Shown in pieces: positions 54,841-63,274 of a stretch of DNA of 64,000 nt. The translations under genes and the position numbers were made by a program. How positions within the stretch are numbered: the first letter of the stretch is position 1; every line of letters begins with the position of its first letter. Source of the DNA: Mesorhizobium sp. (GTDB taxonomy: Bacteria > Pseudomonadota > Alphaproteobacteria > Rhizobiales > Rhizobiaceae); assembly GCA_004017535.1 (NCBI GenBank), contig SAJS01000008.1, forward strand, positions 62,001 to 126,000. The letters are read 5' to 3'. The notes below the pieces were generated by a model that saw nothing but the letters and a program-made list of their open reading frames with translations, searched no databases and was not told the DNA's origin.

Positions 54841-55280
54841 TGTCCGTCGATCTCAACACGCTGAAAACCCCTGGCCCGACGATCACCGCGCTGACCAGGC
54901 CATTCTGGGATGCCGCCGCCGAGGGCCGGTTGATGATCCAGCACTGCGAGGATTGCGGCAAGGCCGTTTTCTATCCGCGCCCGATCTGCCCGCATTGCTG
55001 GGGCAAGCGCCTGCTCTGGAAGGATGCGTCGGGCAGGGGACGGCTGAAATCCTTTTCCGAGGTGCATAAGCCAGGCCATCCCGGCTGGCTGCCGGCGGCA
55101 CCCTATGTGGTCGGCCTGGTCGAATTGGCCGAAGGCCCGACGATGCTGAGCTTCATCCTGCCCGGCACACGGCCGCAACAGATCGGCGACATGCTGTTGC
55201 TTGCGCCGACCGCCATCGGCGGCCGTGTCCTGCCGGCCTTCAGACAAATCGAACTCGCAACAGAGGAGGAGCCGCGATGA
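54840..55280 (+). CDS. Zn-ribbon/OB-fold protein (DUF35 family)
   Basis: A 146-residue DUF35 protein. The zinc ribbon has two CXXC pairs (HCEDCG and ICPHC near residues 36-51), followed by an OB-fold (SFSEVHKPGHPGW, then YVVGLVELAEGP). DUF35 proteins act as partners of thiolase-fold enzymes and often bind acyl-CoA. It overlaps the preceding thiolase-like gene by one base and the following MaoC gene by four, so a complex of the three products is likely. The substrate chain is unknown. Confidence 0.92.
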   Translation: MSVDLNTLKTPGPTITALTRPFWDAAAEGRLMIQHCEDCGKAVFYPRPICPHCWGKRLLWKDASGRGRLKSFSEVHKPGHPGWLPAAPYVVGLVELAEGPTMLSFILPGTRPQQIGDMLLLAPTAIGGRVLPAFRQIELATEEEPR

Positions 55281-55729
55281 GCACCGAAACGAAAGACGGT
55301 TGGTTGGGTGTCGTGAAAGGCCGTCCGCAGGTCGGCGCCTTCGCCGAGCGCACGCGCCGCACGAGGATGAGCGACATCGAGGCCTTCACCGACATCACCG
55401 GCGATCGCAATCCGCTGCATTACGACCGCGCGCTGGCCGAGAAGTCGGTGTTCGGCAAGGTGATCGTGCAGGGCGGCGTGACCTCCGGCATCCTCAACGC
55501 CCTGGTCGCGGAGGATCTGCCCGGCCCCGGAACCGTGTTCCTCGAAGTGGCGTGGAAGTTCGTCAAGGCCGTCGGCGTTGACGAGGAGATCACCGGCCGC
55601 GTGGAGGTCAAGGAAGTGCGCCCCGACAAGCCGATCTGCAAGATCGAGACCAGCGTGCGCAACGGCCAGGGCGAGCTTTGTCTCACCGGCACGGCCACGG
55701 TGTTCACCGTGCCGCTGCAAGGCGCATGA
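55277..55729 (+). CDS. MaoC-family hydratase/dehydratase
   Basis: A 150-residue hot-dog fold protein. The hydratase-2 signature FTDITGDRNPLHYDRALAEKS gives Asp43 and His48 as catalytic residues, followed by the VQGGVTSGI core helix. It likely hydrates an enoyl-CoA before aldol-type cleavage by the thiolase-like/DUF35 pair. Its start overlaps the DUF35 stop and its end overlaps the MFS gene start (ATGA in both cases). An intact counterpart of the degraded MaoC at 25165-25443, although the two do not look like recent duplicates. Confidence 0.92.
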   Translation: MSTETKDGWLGVVKGRPQVGAFAERTRRTRMSDIEAFTDITGDRNPLHYDRALAEKSVFGKVIVQGGVTSGILNALVAEDLPGPGTVFLEVAWKFVKAVGVDEEITGRVEVKEVRPDKPICKIETSVRNGQGELCLTGTATVFTVPLQGA

Positions 55730-56970
55730 GCACGGTCGGCGACGGCCGGCTTGGCATGGCGGCCGACAGCGAGTGCTGGCGCGTGCTGTCGCTGCTTTGC
55801 CTGGCGGTCGTCCTGTCGCTGACCACCTGGTTCTCGGCCACCGCCATACTTCCCGAGCTGAAGCAGGAGCTGGCGCTGGGCGCGAGCGCCGAGGCCTGGC
55901 TGACCAATGGCGTCCAGGTCGGCTTCGTCATCGGCGCGCTGACGGCGAGCCTGGTCAATCTGCCGGACCTTGTACGGCTGAGCCGCCTGATGGCGGCGGC
56001 GGCCCTTGTCGCCGCTTTAGCCAACGCGACGCTGCTCTTCCATTCCGGGCCGGGCGGGGTGATCGCCGCGCGCATCGTTACCGGCGCCGCGCTTGCCGGC
56101 GTCTATCCGCCGGCGCTCAAGCTGGTCGCCACCTGGTTCACCCGCGACCGGGGGCTGGCGCTCGGCGCGGTCATCGGCGCGCTGACTGTCGGTTCGGCGC
56201 TGCCGCATCTCTTCCGCGCCGTCTCGACCGTGCTCGACTGGCGGCCGGTGGTGGCCGCGGCAAGCGTGGCCACCGCCGCGGGGGCGCTGCTCTTCCTGCT
56301 GTTCGCCAAGGAAGGACCCTATCCCTTCGGCAAAGCAGTGTTCGAGCCTTCGCGCATCGGCCAGGTGTTTCGAGAAAAGCCGCTGCTGCTCGCCAATCTC
56401 GGGTACCTCGGCCATATGTGGGAGCTCTATGCCATGTGGGCCTGGCTGCTCGCCTACACGCGCGCCTCATTCGAGGCGCAGGCGATCGGAACCGCCGCCA
56501 TCGCCTCGCTATCGACCTTCCTTGTCGTGGCTTCCGGCATCCTCGGTTGTCTGCTCGGCGGCTATCTGTCGGACCGCATCGGCCGCACCGCCACCACCGC
56601 CGGCATGATGATGGTCTCGGGAAGCTGCGCGCTGCTGATGGGCTTTCTGTTCACCGGACCGCTTTGGCTGTTCATGCTGGTGGCGATCGTCTGGGGCGTT
56701 TCGGTGATCGGTGATTCGGCGCAGTTCTCCGCCGCAGTCACCGAGCTTGCCGACCGCCGCTTTGTCGGCACCGCTCTGTCGGTGCAGCTCGGCGCCGGAT
56801 TCGCGCTGACGGTGCTTGCCATTTGGCTGACGCCGCGCTTCGCTGACTTCATCGGCGGCTGGCGCTGGGCCTTCCTGCTCCTGGTTCCCGGACCGCTTCT
56901 GGGGGCCGCCGCCATGCTATGGTTGCGAAACTTGCCGGAGAGCGTGAAAATGGCGAGCGGTCTCCGCTAG
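55726..56970 (+). CDS. MFS transporter
   Basis: A 414-residue major facilitator superfamily protein with about 12 membrane segments, the loop LSDRIGR between segments 8 and 9 (a GXXSDRXGR-like motif) and YPPALKLVATWFTRDRGLALG in the 4-5 loop. The length is normal. It ends the operon after acetoacetyl-CoA synthetase, thiolase-like, DUF35 and MaoC genes, with its ATG overlapping the MaoC stop. It probably imports the acid that this operon degrades. Direction is inferred from catabolic context. Confidence 0.92.
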   Translation: MSTVGDGRLGMAADSECWRVLSLLCLAVVLSLTTWFSATAILPELKQELALGASAEAWLTNGVQVGFVIGALTASLVNLPDLVRLSRLMAAAALVAALANATLLFHSGPGGVIAARIVTGAALAGVYPPALKLVATWFTRDRGLALGAVIGALTVGSALPHLFRAVSTVLDWRPVVAAASVATAAGALLFLLFAKEGPYPFGKAVFEPSRIGQVFREKPLLLANLGYLGHMWELYAMWAWLLAYTRASFEAQAIGTAAIASLSTFLVVASGILGCLLGGYLSDRIGRTATTAGMMMVSGSCALLMGFLFTGPLWLFMLVAIVWGVSVIGDSAQFSAAVTELADRRFVGTALSVQLGAGFALTVLAIWLTPRFADFIGGWRWAFLLLVPGPLLGAAAMLWLRNLPESVKMASGLR

Positions 56971-56978
56971 GGAGACGC

Positions 56979-57001
56979 TGCCGCTTTTTTGAGTCGCGGC
57001 A
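56979..57001. terminator. weak hairpin after the MFS gene
   Basis: A 6-base stem (TGCCGC and its complement) with a T-rich loop lies between the MFS stop and the GntR start. The loop contains the TTTTTT run, which is not the usual rho-independent layout. Partial termination at best. Confidence 0.3.
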
Positions 57002-57024
57002 AATGATTTTGCGGCGGGACCCGA

Positions 57025-57879
57025 ATGGAACAGGCAACCAGAACGCGCGGGCGTCCTCGTTACGATCAGGAAGATGCCGAGGCGGCAGAGGCCTTCCGCT
57101 CGATCGGCTCGAAAGTCCAGCTCAACCGCGACGAGGCGGCCCCGCTCTGGGTGCAACTGCGCAACCAGGTAGAGGAGGCGATCAACACCGGCCTGCTGGC
57201 AGCCAATTCGCGCATTCCCTCGGAACAGGCGCTTTGCGATTTCTTCGGCGTCTCTCGTCCCGTCGTGCGCGCCGCGATCGGATCGCTCTCCAATGAAGGC
57301 CGCATCATCAAGATGCCGCGCAAGGGCATGTTCGTCGCCGCTCCTCGCGAGCATGTCGACTTCATGACCGCCAATCTCGGCGTGTTCGACGATTTGACCG
57401 CCAAGGGCCACAAGGTCTCGACCCGCACGCTGGAAATCTACCGCTGCCCGCCGAGCGAGAAGGAGTCCAAGGTCTTCGGCATTCCCGCCAATGGCAGCGT
57501 GGTCCGCATCAGCCGCGTCTACATGACCGACGGCACGCCGATCACCATGACGCGCATCAGCCTGCCGGGGCATCGGGTGCCGGGGCTGGAGAACATCCTG
57601 TCGGAAAACCAGTCGATCTTCGGCACCATCCGCGCCGTCTTCGGCCTCACTGTAAAGCGTGCCGACCGCTGGCTGCGTGCCGCGCTTCCCACCAAGGAAG
57701 AGGCCGATCAGATGGGTGTCGCCGCCAACACGCCGCTGATCGAGATCGAGTCCATCGCCTATGATTCCGACGGCGCCGCGCTCGAATATTACGAGGCCTT
57801 CTACAACTCCTCCGTCGCCCGCATCCACATGGCGGTCGAGCAGCCGTCGGCGACGGTGAACGGTGTCGATCGCACCTGA
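57025..57879 (+). CDS. GntR-family regulator (HutC subfamily, UTRA domain)
   Basis: 284 residues. The winged helix covers about residues 40-105 (LWVQLRNQVEEAINTGLL ... RPVVRAAIGSLSNEGRI), preceded by a basic N-terminal arm, and a UTRA effector domain follows. The late EIESIAYDSDGAALEYYEAFY is typical of HutC-type proteins. It is transcribed from 54 bases after the MFS gene. Palindromes containing TGGTTATAACCA occur upstream of the acetoacetyl-CoA synthetase operon and of the SDR at 58081, so it is likely the local repressor. Confidence 0.92.
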   Translation: MEQATRTRGRPRYDQEDAEAAEAFRSIGSKVQLNRDEAAPLWVQLRNQVEEAINTGLLAANSRIPSEQALCDFFGVSRPVVRAAIGSLSNEGRIIKMPRKGMFVAAPREHVDFMTANLGVFDDLTAKGHKVSTRTLEIYRCPPSEKESKVFGIPANGSVVRISRVYMTDGTPITMTRISLPGHRVPGLENILSENQSIFGTIRAVFGLTVKRADRWLRAALPTKEEADQMGVAANTPLIEIESIAYDSDGAALEYYEAFYNSSVARIHMAVEQPSATVNGVDRT

Positions 57880-57908
57880 ATTGCACTCATCCAAAAAAGA
57901 TTCCGTTT

Positions 57909-57945
57909 TCTGGTTATAACCAGATTGACTGACCCAGGAAGCTTC
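57909..57945 (+). promoter_or_regulatory. HutC-type operator upstream of the SDR/class II aldolase genes
   Basis: TCTGGTTATAACCAGA (57909-57924) is a perfect 16-base palindrome containing the same 12-base core as the site at 51665. TTGACT (57925-57930) directly follows as a possible -35, with TAACGT as a weak -10 after 17 bases. The arrangement puts the operator against the promoter of the SDR gene, whose ATG is 156 bases downstream of the site. Confidence 0.6.
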
Positions 57946-58080
57946 TGTAACGTCCTTGTCATGGGGTCGGGAGGAGCCTGATCCCGGAGGCATTATCAGG
58001 ACTGGTCGGCTTGCGGCGCTGCTTCGGCGGCGAGGGCGAAGTTTTGCCCGCGCTCAAGTCCGTCCTGATGGAGGACGTGC

Positions 58081-58857
58081 ATGGATTACCGGTCGCAATT
58101 CGACCTGACGGGCGAGGTTGCCGTCGTCACCGGCGGCGCCAGCGGGATCGGACTTGAGGCCGCCAAGGCGCTGGGGACTTGCGGCGCGAGGATCGTCCTG
58201 CTCGACATGAATGCGGATGGGCTGAAAGCCGCAGCCGAAGCGCTCAAGGCCGCTGGCGTCGCGAGCGTCGATGGCCGCGAGTTGAACGTTACCGATCCGC
58301 AAGCCGTCGAGGCGATGGCAACCGCAGTCATCGCGGATTTCGGCCAGGTCGATATCCTGGTGAACAGCGCCGGCATCGCGCGCCTCAACACCGCGCTCGA
58401 CACCCCGGACGAGGAATGGCGCCTGGTGATGGATGTCAACGTCAACGGCGTCTACTGGGCCTCGCGCGCCTTCGGCCGCTCGATGGTGGCCCGCAAGAAA
58501 GGCTCTATCGTCAATCTAGGTTCCATGTCGGGCCTGATTATCAACCGTCCGCAGACGGCGCCCTCCTACATGGTGAGCAAGGGCGCCGTGCACATGATGA
58601 CCAAGGCGCTTGCGGTCGAGTGGGCGAAATCGGGCGTGCGCGTCAACGCGTTGGCGCCGGGCTATGTCGGCACCGAGATGACCCTGAAGATGCGTGAGCG
58701 TCCCGAGCTCTTCAACACCTGGATCGACATGACGCCGATGGGCCGGCTGGGCACGCCGCAGGAGATCGCCTCGGCGATCCTGTTCCTGGCGTCGCCGGCC
58801 TCGAGCTACGTGACGGGCGCGATCCTGTCGATCGATGGCGGCTACACGGCCTGGTGA
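58081..58857 (+). CDS. SDR oxidoreductase (polyol/sugar dehydrogenase-like)
   Basis: 258 residues, classical SDR. The cofactor loop is GGASGIGLEAAKAL; a basic-free acidic residue after strand 2 (LLDMN) suggests NAD over NADP; the catalytic set includes Ser in LGSMSG and Tyr-X3-Lys in SYMVSK; the C-terminal loop is ILSIDGGYTAW. It resembles galactitol/sorbitol-type dehydrogenases. It follows a HutC-type operator and precedes a class II aldolase by 27 bases; the pair fits oxidation of a polyol followed by aldol cleavage of a ketose. Confidence 0.92.
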   Translation: MDYRSQFDLTGEVAVVTGGASGIGLEAAKALGTCGARIVLLDMNADGLKAAAEALKAAGVASVDGRELNVTDPQAVEAMATAVIADFGQVDILVNSAGIARLNTALDTPDEEWRLVMDVNVNGVYWASRAFGRSMVARKKGSIVNLGSMSGLIINRPQTAPSYMVSKGAVHMMTKALAVEWAKSGVRVNALAPGYVGTEMTLKMRERPELFNTWIDMTPMGRLGTPQEIASAILFLASPASSYVTGAILSIDGGYTAW

Positions 58858-58884
58858 CGGACTAAGCAAGGATTGGGATATCGC

Positions 58885-59544
58885 ATGACCGTTTCGGACC
58901 GAGATGTGCGCCAGGCCATTATCGACGCCTGTATCCAGATGAACGCACTCGGCATCAACCAGGGCACATCAGGCAACATCAGCTGCCGCCATGGCGAGGG
59001 CATGCTGATCTCGCCGACGAGCACGCCCTATGACACGCTGGTGCCCGAGGACATCGTCTTCATGGGCTGGGACGGCGAGGTCGACGGACGCCTGCCGCCG
59101 TCCAGCGAATGGCGCTTCCATCTCGACATCATGAAGGCGCGGCCCGAGGTCAACGCGGTCGTCCACGCGCATCCGACCTACTGCACCACGATCGCCATCA
59201 TGGGCCGGAAGATACCGGCGATCCACTACATGGTCGCGGTCGCCGGCGGCAGCGACATTCGTTGCGCGCCCTACGCCACCTTCGGCACGGCGGAGCTTTC
59301 GGCGCATGCGGTGGAGGCGCTGCGCGGCCGCAAGGCCTGCCTGCTTGCCCAGCACGGCATGATCGCCGTCGGGTCGAGCCTCGCCCAGGCGATGTGGCTG
59401 GCCGTCGAGGTCGAGACGCTGGCGCGCCAGTATCACGGCGCCCTGCAGATCGGCGAGCCGCCGATCCTGTCCGACGAGGAGATCGAAAACGTCATCAAGC
59501 GCATGGCGAGCTACGGCCTGCGCGACAATGACGCCGCTGCCTGA
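58885..59544 (+). CDS. class II aldolase/adducin family protein (L-fuculose-phosphate aldolase-like)
   Basis: 219 residues from the ATG at 58885; a TTG at 58873 is a possible alternative. Motifs: GTSGNISCR (phosphate loop), SSEWRFHLDIMKARPEVNAVVHAHPTY with the Glu and two zinc His, and LLAQHGMIAVG with the third His. It cleaves a ketose phosphate or aldose-related substrate by zinc-dependent retro-aldol chemistry. It lies between the SDR and the CUT2 binding protein, with 105 bases to the latter, so it may handle the sugar imported by that transporter. Confidence 0.92.
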   Translation: MTVSDRDVRQAIIDACIQMNALGINQGTSGNISCRHGEGMLISPTSTPYDTLVPEDIVFMGWDGEVDGRLPPSSEWRFHLDIMKARPEVNAVVHAHPTYCTTIAIMGRKIPAIHYMVAVAGGSDIRCAPYATFGTAELSAHAVEALRGRKACLLAQHGMIAVGSSLAQAMWLAVEVETLARQYHGALQIGEPPILSDEEIENVIKRMASYGLRDNDAAA

Positions 59545-59558
59545 GCGGAGGGCTCTGC

Positions 59559-59640
59559 CCGAAGCGACCAACAAGGGGCTGGAGCAGCAACTGACTGTTT
59601 CGCATATCCTCCGGGACGGCCCGGAGCGATCAACAAGGGA
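59559..59640 (+). repeat. 20-base imperfect direct repeat in the binding-protein leader
   Basis: Two copies begin at 59559 (CCGAAGCGACCAACAAGGGG) and 59621, matching at 17 of 20 positions and 62 bases apart. The second copy ends in the ribosome site GGGAGGA of the binding-protein gene. It may be a duplicated translational leader or a small regulatory element. Confidence 0.45.
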
Positions 59641-59649
59641 GGAAATGAA

Positions 59650-60651
59650 ATGACCAGATACATGAAAGGCCTCGTCAAGGCGCTCGCTTTGGGGTTGGCG
59701 GCGGCCTGCAGCCTTGCCGCGATCTCCGGCGCGACGGCCGAGGAATTGTCGCTCAAGGGCAAGCGCATCGGCGTCTCGGCAATAGGCACCGACCATTATT
59801 GGGACCTGATGGCATTCAAGGGCATCCAGGACCGCGTCAAGGAGCTCGGCGGTGAAGTCATCGCGCTCGACGCCGGCCGCAAGGACCAGCAGCAGATCGC
59901 GCAGCTGCAGACGCTTATCGCGCAGAAGCCGGACGCAATCATCGAACAGCTCGGCAATCTCGAAGTGCTGAATCCGTGGCTGCAGAAGATCCGCGACGCC
60001 GGCATCCCGTTGTTCACGGTCGATACCGCGACGCCGCACGCCATCAACAACACCACCTCCAACAACTACAATATCGGCGCCGAGATCGCGCTGCAGATGG
60101 TCGCCGACATGGGCGGCAAGGGCAATGTGCTGGTCTTCAACGGCTTCTACAGCGTCCCGGTCTGCAAGATCCGCTACGACCAGCTGAAATATGTGCTGAC
60201 CTCGTTCCCGGATGTGAAGATCGTCGAGCCCGAGCTGCGCGACGTCATCCCGAACACGGTGCAGAGCGCCTATTCCAACGTCACCGACATGCTGACCAAG
60301 TCGCCCGAGAAGGGGTCGATCGGCGCGGTCTGGGCCTGCTGGGACGTGCCGCAGATCGGCGCCACGCAGGCGGTCGAAGCCGCCGGCCGCAACGAGGTCA
60401 AGACCTACGGCATCGACGGCAGCCCGGAAGTCATCAAGATGGTGATGGACCCCAAGTCGTCGGCCGGCGCGGTCGCGGCGCAGCAGCCCTATGAGATCGG
60501 CAAGACCTCGGTCGACAACGCCGCCAAATATCTGGCCGGCCAGAAGGTGCCGCCCTTCACTTTCGTGCCTTCGGTGCTGATCAACAAGGAAAATGCCGCC
60601 GAAAAAGGAAAGCCGTTCCTCGACGCCGCCGAGAAGGCTGGCGTTAAATAG
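59650..60651 (+). CDS. CUT2 sugar ABC transporter substrate-binding protein
   Basis: A 333-residue periplasmic binding protein of the RbsB/XylF type. Sec signal peptide with cleavage probably after ATA near residue 30. GVSAIGTDHYWDLMAFKGIQDRV opens the sugar-binding domain and KTYGIDGSPEVIKMVMDPKSS is the second-lobe signature. GGGAGGA lies before the ATG. It is followed, across a stem-loop, by the ATPase and two permeases. Ligand: an unidentified sugar, plausibly one metabolised by the SDR and class II aldolase upstream. Confidence 0.94.
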   Translation: MTRYMKGLVKALALGLAAACSLAAISGATAEELSLKGKRIGVSAIGTDHYWDLMAFKGIQDRVKELGGEVIALDAGRKDQQQIAQLQTLIAQKPDAIIEQLGNLEVLNPWLQKIRDAGIPLFTVDTATPHAINNTTSNNYNIGAEIALQMVADMGGKGNVLVFNGFYSVPVCKIRYDQLKYVLTSFPDVKIVEPELRDVIPNTVQSAYSNVTDMLTKSPEKGSIGAVWACWDVPQIGATQAVEAAGRNEVKTYGIDGSPEVIKMVMDPKSSAGAVAAQQPYEIGKTSVDNAAKYLAGQKVPPFTFVPSVLINKENAAEKGKPFLDAAEKAGVK

Positions 60652-60666
60652 CACGGAACGAAACGG

Positions 60667-60694
60667 CGGGCAGCCGCGCCTATGTGGCTGCCCG
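60667..60694. terminator. intercistronic stem-loop after the binding-protein gene
   Basis: A perfect 9-base stem (CGGGCAGCC and its complement) with a 10-base loop lies between the binding-protein stop and the ATPase start. It is the third ABC operon in this window with a hairpin at exactly this position. Confidence 0.55.
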
Positions 60695-60719
60695 TCACAT
60701 CCAACCAGGATTGACGGCC

Positions 60720-62246
60720 ATGCAGACAGCAAAGCGTGACATTGCTGTATCGATGACAGGCATTTCGAAACGGTTCGGTCCGGTGCGCGCCTTGGAAAAC
60801 GCGAACCTCGAGATCGCGCGCGGCTCGATCCTCGGCCTTGTCGGTCAGAACGGCGCCGGCAAGTCGACCATCATCAAGGTGCTGGCCGGCATCATCAAGC
60901 CGGACAGCGGCTCGATCGTCATCAACGGCGAGACCGTCAGCACGTTGACGCCGGCTTCGGTCGAAAAGCTCGGCGTGCACTTCATCCACCAGGACCGGTT
61001 GCTGGTACCGACCGCGACGGTCGGAGAAGCCGTGTTCCTCGGCCACGAAATCGGCCTCGGCCCGTTCGTCAGCCGCCGCGCGATGCAGCGCAAGGCCGCC
61101 GACCTGCTGAAGCGGTTCTTCGGCATGGAGCTGCCGGCGGGAACGCTTGTGAAAGACCTGACTACGGCGCAGCAGAAGGTCGTGCAGATCACCCGCGCAT
61201 TGGCGCAGAAAGCCTCGGTGCTGGTGCTCGACGAACCGACAGCAGCGCTTGTCAAACGCGAGGTCGACAGCCTGTTCGACGTGCTGCGCCGGCTGCGCGA
61301 CGACGGCATCGCCGTGGTCTTCATCTCCCACTACATGCAGGAGATCGAAAAGCTCTGCGACCGCGTCACCGTGATGCGCAACGGCACGGATGTCGGCACG
61401 GTCGATCCGCGCCAGACGCCGATCGACGAGATCATCGCGATGATGATTGCCCGCGATGTCGGCGAGATGTTCCCGAAGCGCTCGGTTGCTTTAGGCGCGC
61501 CGGTGCTGGAGGTTTCCAACCTTCGCCTCGGCGGCAGCTTCGAGAATATCGGCTTCAACGTCCGCGCCGGCGAGATCGTCGGCCTGACTGGCCTGCTCGG
61601 CTCCGGCGCCAAGGAGATCGTCCAGTGCCTGTTCGGCCTCAAGACCGCCGATGGCGGCCAGGTCAAGGTCGAGGGCAGGGAGCTGTTGCTGTCGACGCCG
61701 GTGAGGGCGGTGCGCGACGGCATCGCCATGCTGCCGGAGGACCGCCGCGCGCATGGCGTCGCGCTCGGCCTTTCGGTGCGCGAGAACATTTCCCTGGCCA
61801 GCCTGCGCCGCTATTCCAAGAGCGGGTTGGTCAGCCGCGGCAGCGAGAACCAGGCGGTGGACGGCTTGATCAAGGAGCTGTCGATCAAGACACCGCATCG
61901 CGACGCGCTGGTGCGCGAGCTCTCCGGCGGCAACCAGCAGAAGGTGGCGATCGCCAAATGGCTGAGCTGCCAGTCGCGCGTGTACGTGCTGGACGAGCCG
62001 ACGGTGGCCGTCGATGTCGGCGCCAAGGTCGAGATCTACAATCTGTTGAACCGTCTGGCGGGCGAGGGCGCGGCGATCCTGCTTCTGTCCTCCGACCTGC
62101 TCGAATTGGTCGGCGTCTGCGACCGTGTGCTGGTCGTCTATCGCGGCCGGCTTGCCGGCAGCTTCTCCGGTCCCGCGATGAACAGCGATGCGCTGCTCGC
62201 GGCTTCGTCGGGCGCACGTTCGAACATCGATGGAGTGGCCGCATGA
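60720..62246 (+). CDS. CUT2 sugar ABC transporter ATP-binding protein (RbsA-like)
   Basis: 508 residues from the ATG at 60720 (a frame from 60684 adds twelve). NBD1: Walker A GQNGAGKSTIIKVL, signature-like LTTAQQKVVQ, Walker B LVLDEPTAALV. NBD2: degenerate Walker A GLLGSGAKEI, typical of the family, signature LSGGNQQK, Walker B YVLDEPTVAVD with its Glu intact, unlike the homologue at 39270. It powers the importer with two permeases that follow. Four-base overlap with the first permease. Confidence 0.94.
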   Translation: MQTAKRDIAVSMTGISKRFGPVRALENANLEIARGSILGLVGQNGAGKSTIIKVLAGIIKPDSGSIVINGETVSTLTPASVEKLGVHFIHQDRLLVPTATVGEAVFLGHEIGLGPFVSRRAMQRKAADLLKRFFGMELPAGTLVKDLTTAQQKVVQITRALAQKASVLVLDEPTAALVKREVDSLFDVLRRLRDDGIAVVFISHYMQEIEKLCDRVTVMRNGTDVGTVDPRQTPIDEIIAMMIARDVGEMFPKRSVALGAPVLEVSNLRLGGSFENIGFNVRAGEIVGLTGLLGSGAKEIVQCLFGLKTADGGQVKVEGRELLLSTPVRAVRDGIAMLPEDRRAHGVALGLSVRENISLASLRRYSKSGLVSRGSENQAVDGLIKELSIKTPHRDALVRELSGGNQQKVAIAKWLSCQSRVYVLDEPTVAVDVGAKVEIYNLLNRLAGEGAAILLLSSDLLELVGVCDRVLVVYRGRLAGSFSGPAMNSDALLAASSGARSNIDGVAA

Positions 62247-63274
62247 GCGCGAGCGTTCTCCACTCGGAAGTCGCCGTGTCCGACGAAAAGCAGGCCGCCG
62301 CCAAGAGCGCCGGCCGCCGCTTCGGCGCGCTCGTCGTGCGGCTTGGCGCAATCGCCGCCTTCGCCGCGATCATGGCCTATTTCGTCGTCTTCGCGCCGGG
62401 CTTTACCTCGACCTTCAACCTGATCAATGTCGTCGAGCAGTCGGCGATCTTGGGCGTGCTCGCCTATGGCATGACTTCCGTGATCATCGGCGGCGGCTCC
62501 GACGTCACCGAAGGCGGCATCGATCTCTCCATCGCCGCCAATATGGGGCTCTGCGCCGCCGTCTATGCAACGCTGCTGTCGATGGGCTACGGAGACTTCC
62601 TCTCGGTGCTCGCGGCGATTGCCGTCGGCATGGCGGTCGGCGCGCTGAACGCCCTTGCCGTGGTCGGCCTCGGCATTCTGCCGCTGCTCGCAACGCTTGC
62701 CGTGCTCAATGTCGCGGCTGGCATGGAACTCACCCTCACCCAGAACACGGTCGTCGGCGCATCCTCCCCGCTGCTCGGCGTGCTGGTATCGGGGAGCTTC
62801 CTCGGCATCTCCGCGCTCGCCTGGGCGCTGATCGTCTTCTCCGCGATCATGATCGTGGTTGTTCACGGCACCTCCTTCGGTCTCAGGCTCTACTCGGTCG
62901 GCGGCCATCCCGAGTCGGCGCGCGCGGCGGGCATCAGCGTGCCCTTCTACGTGTCATTCACCTATGTGCTGAGCGGCTTCTGCGCGGCAGTGGCGAGCAT
63001 CCTGACCGTCTCGCGCCTGTCGGCCAGCACGCCCGGCTCCGGCGAGCTGCTTCTGTCGGTGCTGGCCGCGGCGCTGCTCGGCACTGTGTTTTCGCGCCGC
63101 TTCGTGCCGACCATGGGCGGCACGCTGCTCAGCGTGTTGTTCATCGGCCTGCTCGCGAACGGCTTCCAGCTGCTCAACGTCTCCAGCTACTGGGTCAACG
63201 GCGTGCAGGGCGCGCTGATCCTGCTGGTGGTGGCGATCACATCCTTTGCCCGCGGTTCGGAGGGTTCGCGATGA
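62243..63274 (+). CDS. CUT2 sugar ABC transporter permease (RbsC-like)
   Basis: 343 residues, with a 25-residue cytoplasmic N-terminus then 8-10 membrane segments. Family signatures: IIGGGSDVTEGGIDLSIAAN, LGILPLLATLAVLNVAAGME and STPGSGELLLSVLAAALLGTV. The start at 62243 overlaps the ATPase stop by four bases; the very long frame from 61625 runs over the ATPase gene. It pairs with the next permease as a heterodimer, a layout shared with the 38-43 kb CUT2 transporter. Confidence 0.93.
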   Translation: MSASVLHSEVAVSDEKQAAAKSAGRRFGALVVRLGAIAAFAAIMAYFVVFAPGFTSTFNLINVVEQSAILGVLAYGMTSVIIGGGSDVTEGGIDLSIAANMGLCAAVYATLLSMGYGDFLSVLAAIAVGMAVGALNALAVVGLGILPLLATLAVLNVAAGMELTLTQNTVVGASSPLLGVLVSGSFLGISALAWALIVFSAIMIVVVHGTSFGLRLYSVGGHPESARAAGISVPFYVSFTYVLSGFCAAVASILTVSRLSASTPGSGELLLSVLAAALLGTVFSRRFVPTMGGTLLSVLFIGLLANGFQLLNVSSYWVNGVQGALILLVVAITSFARGSEGSR

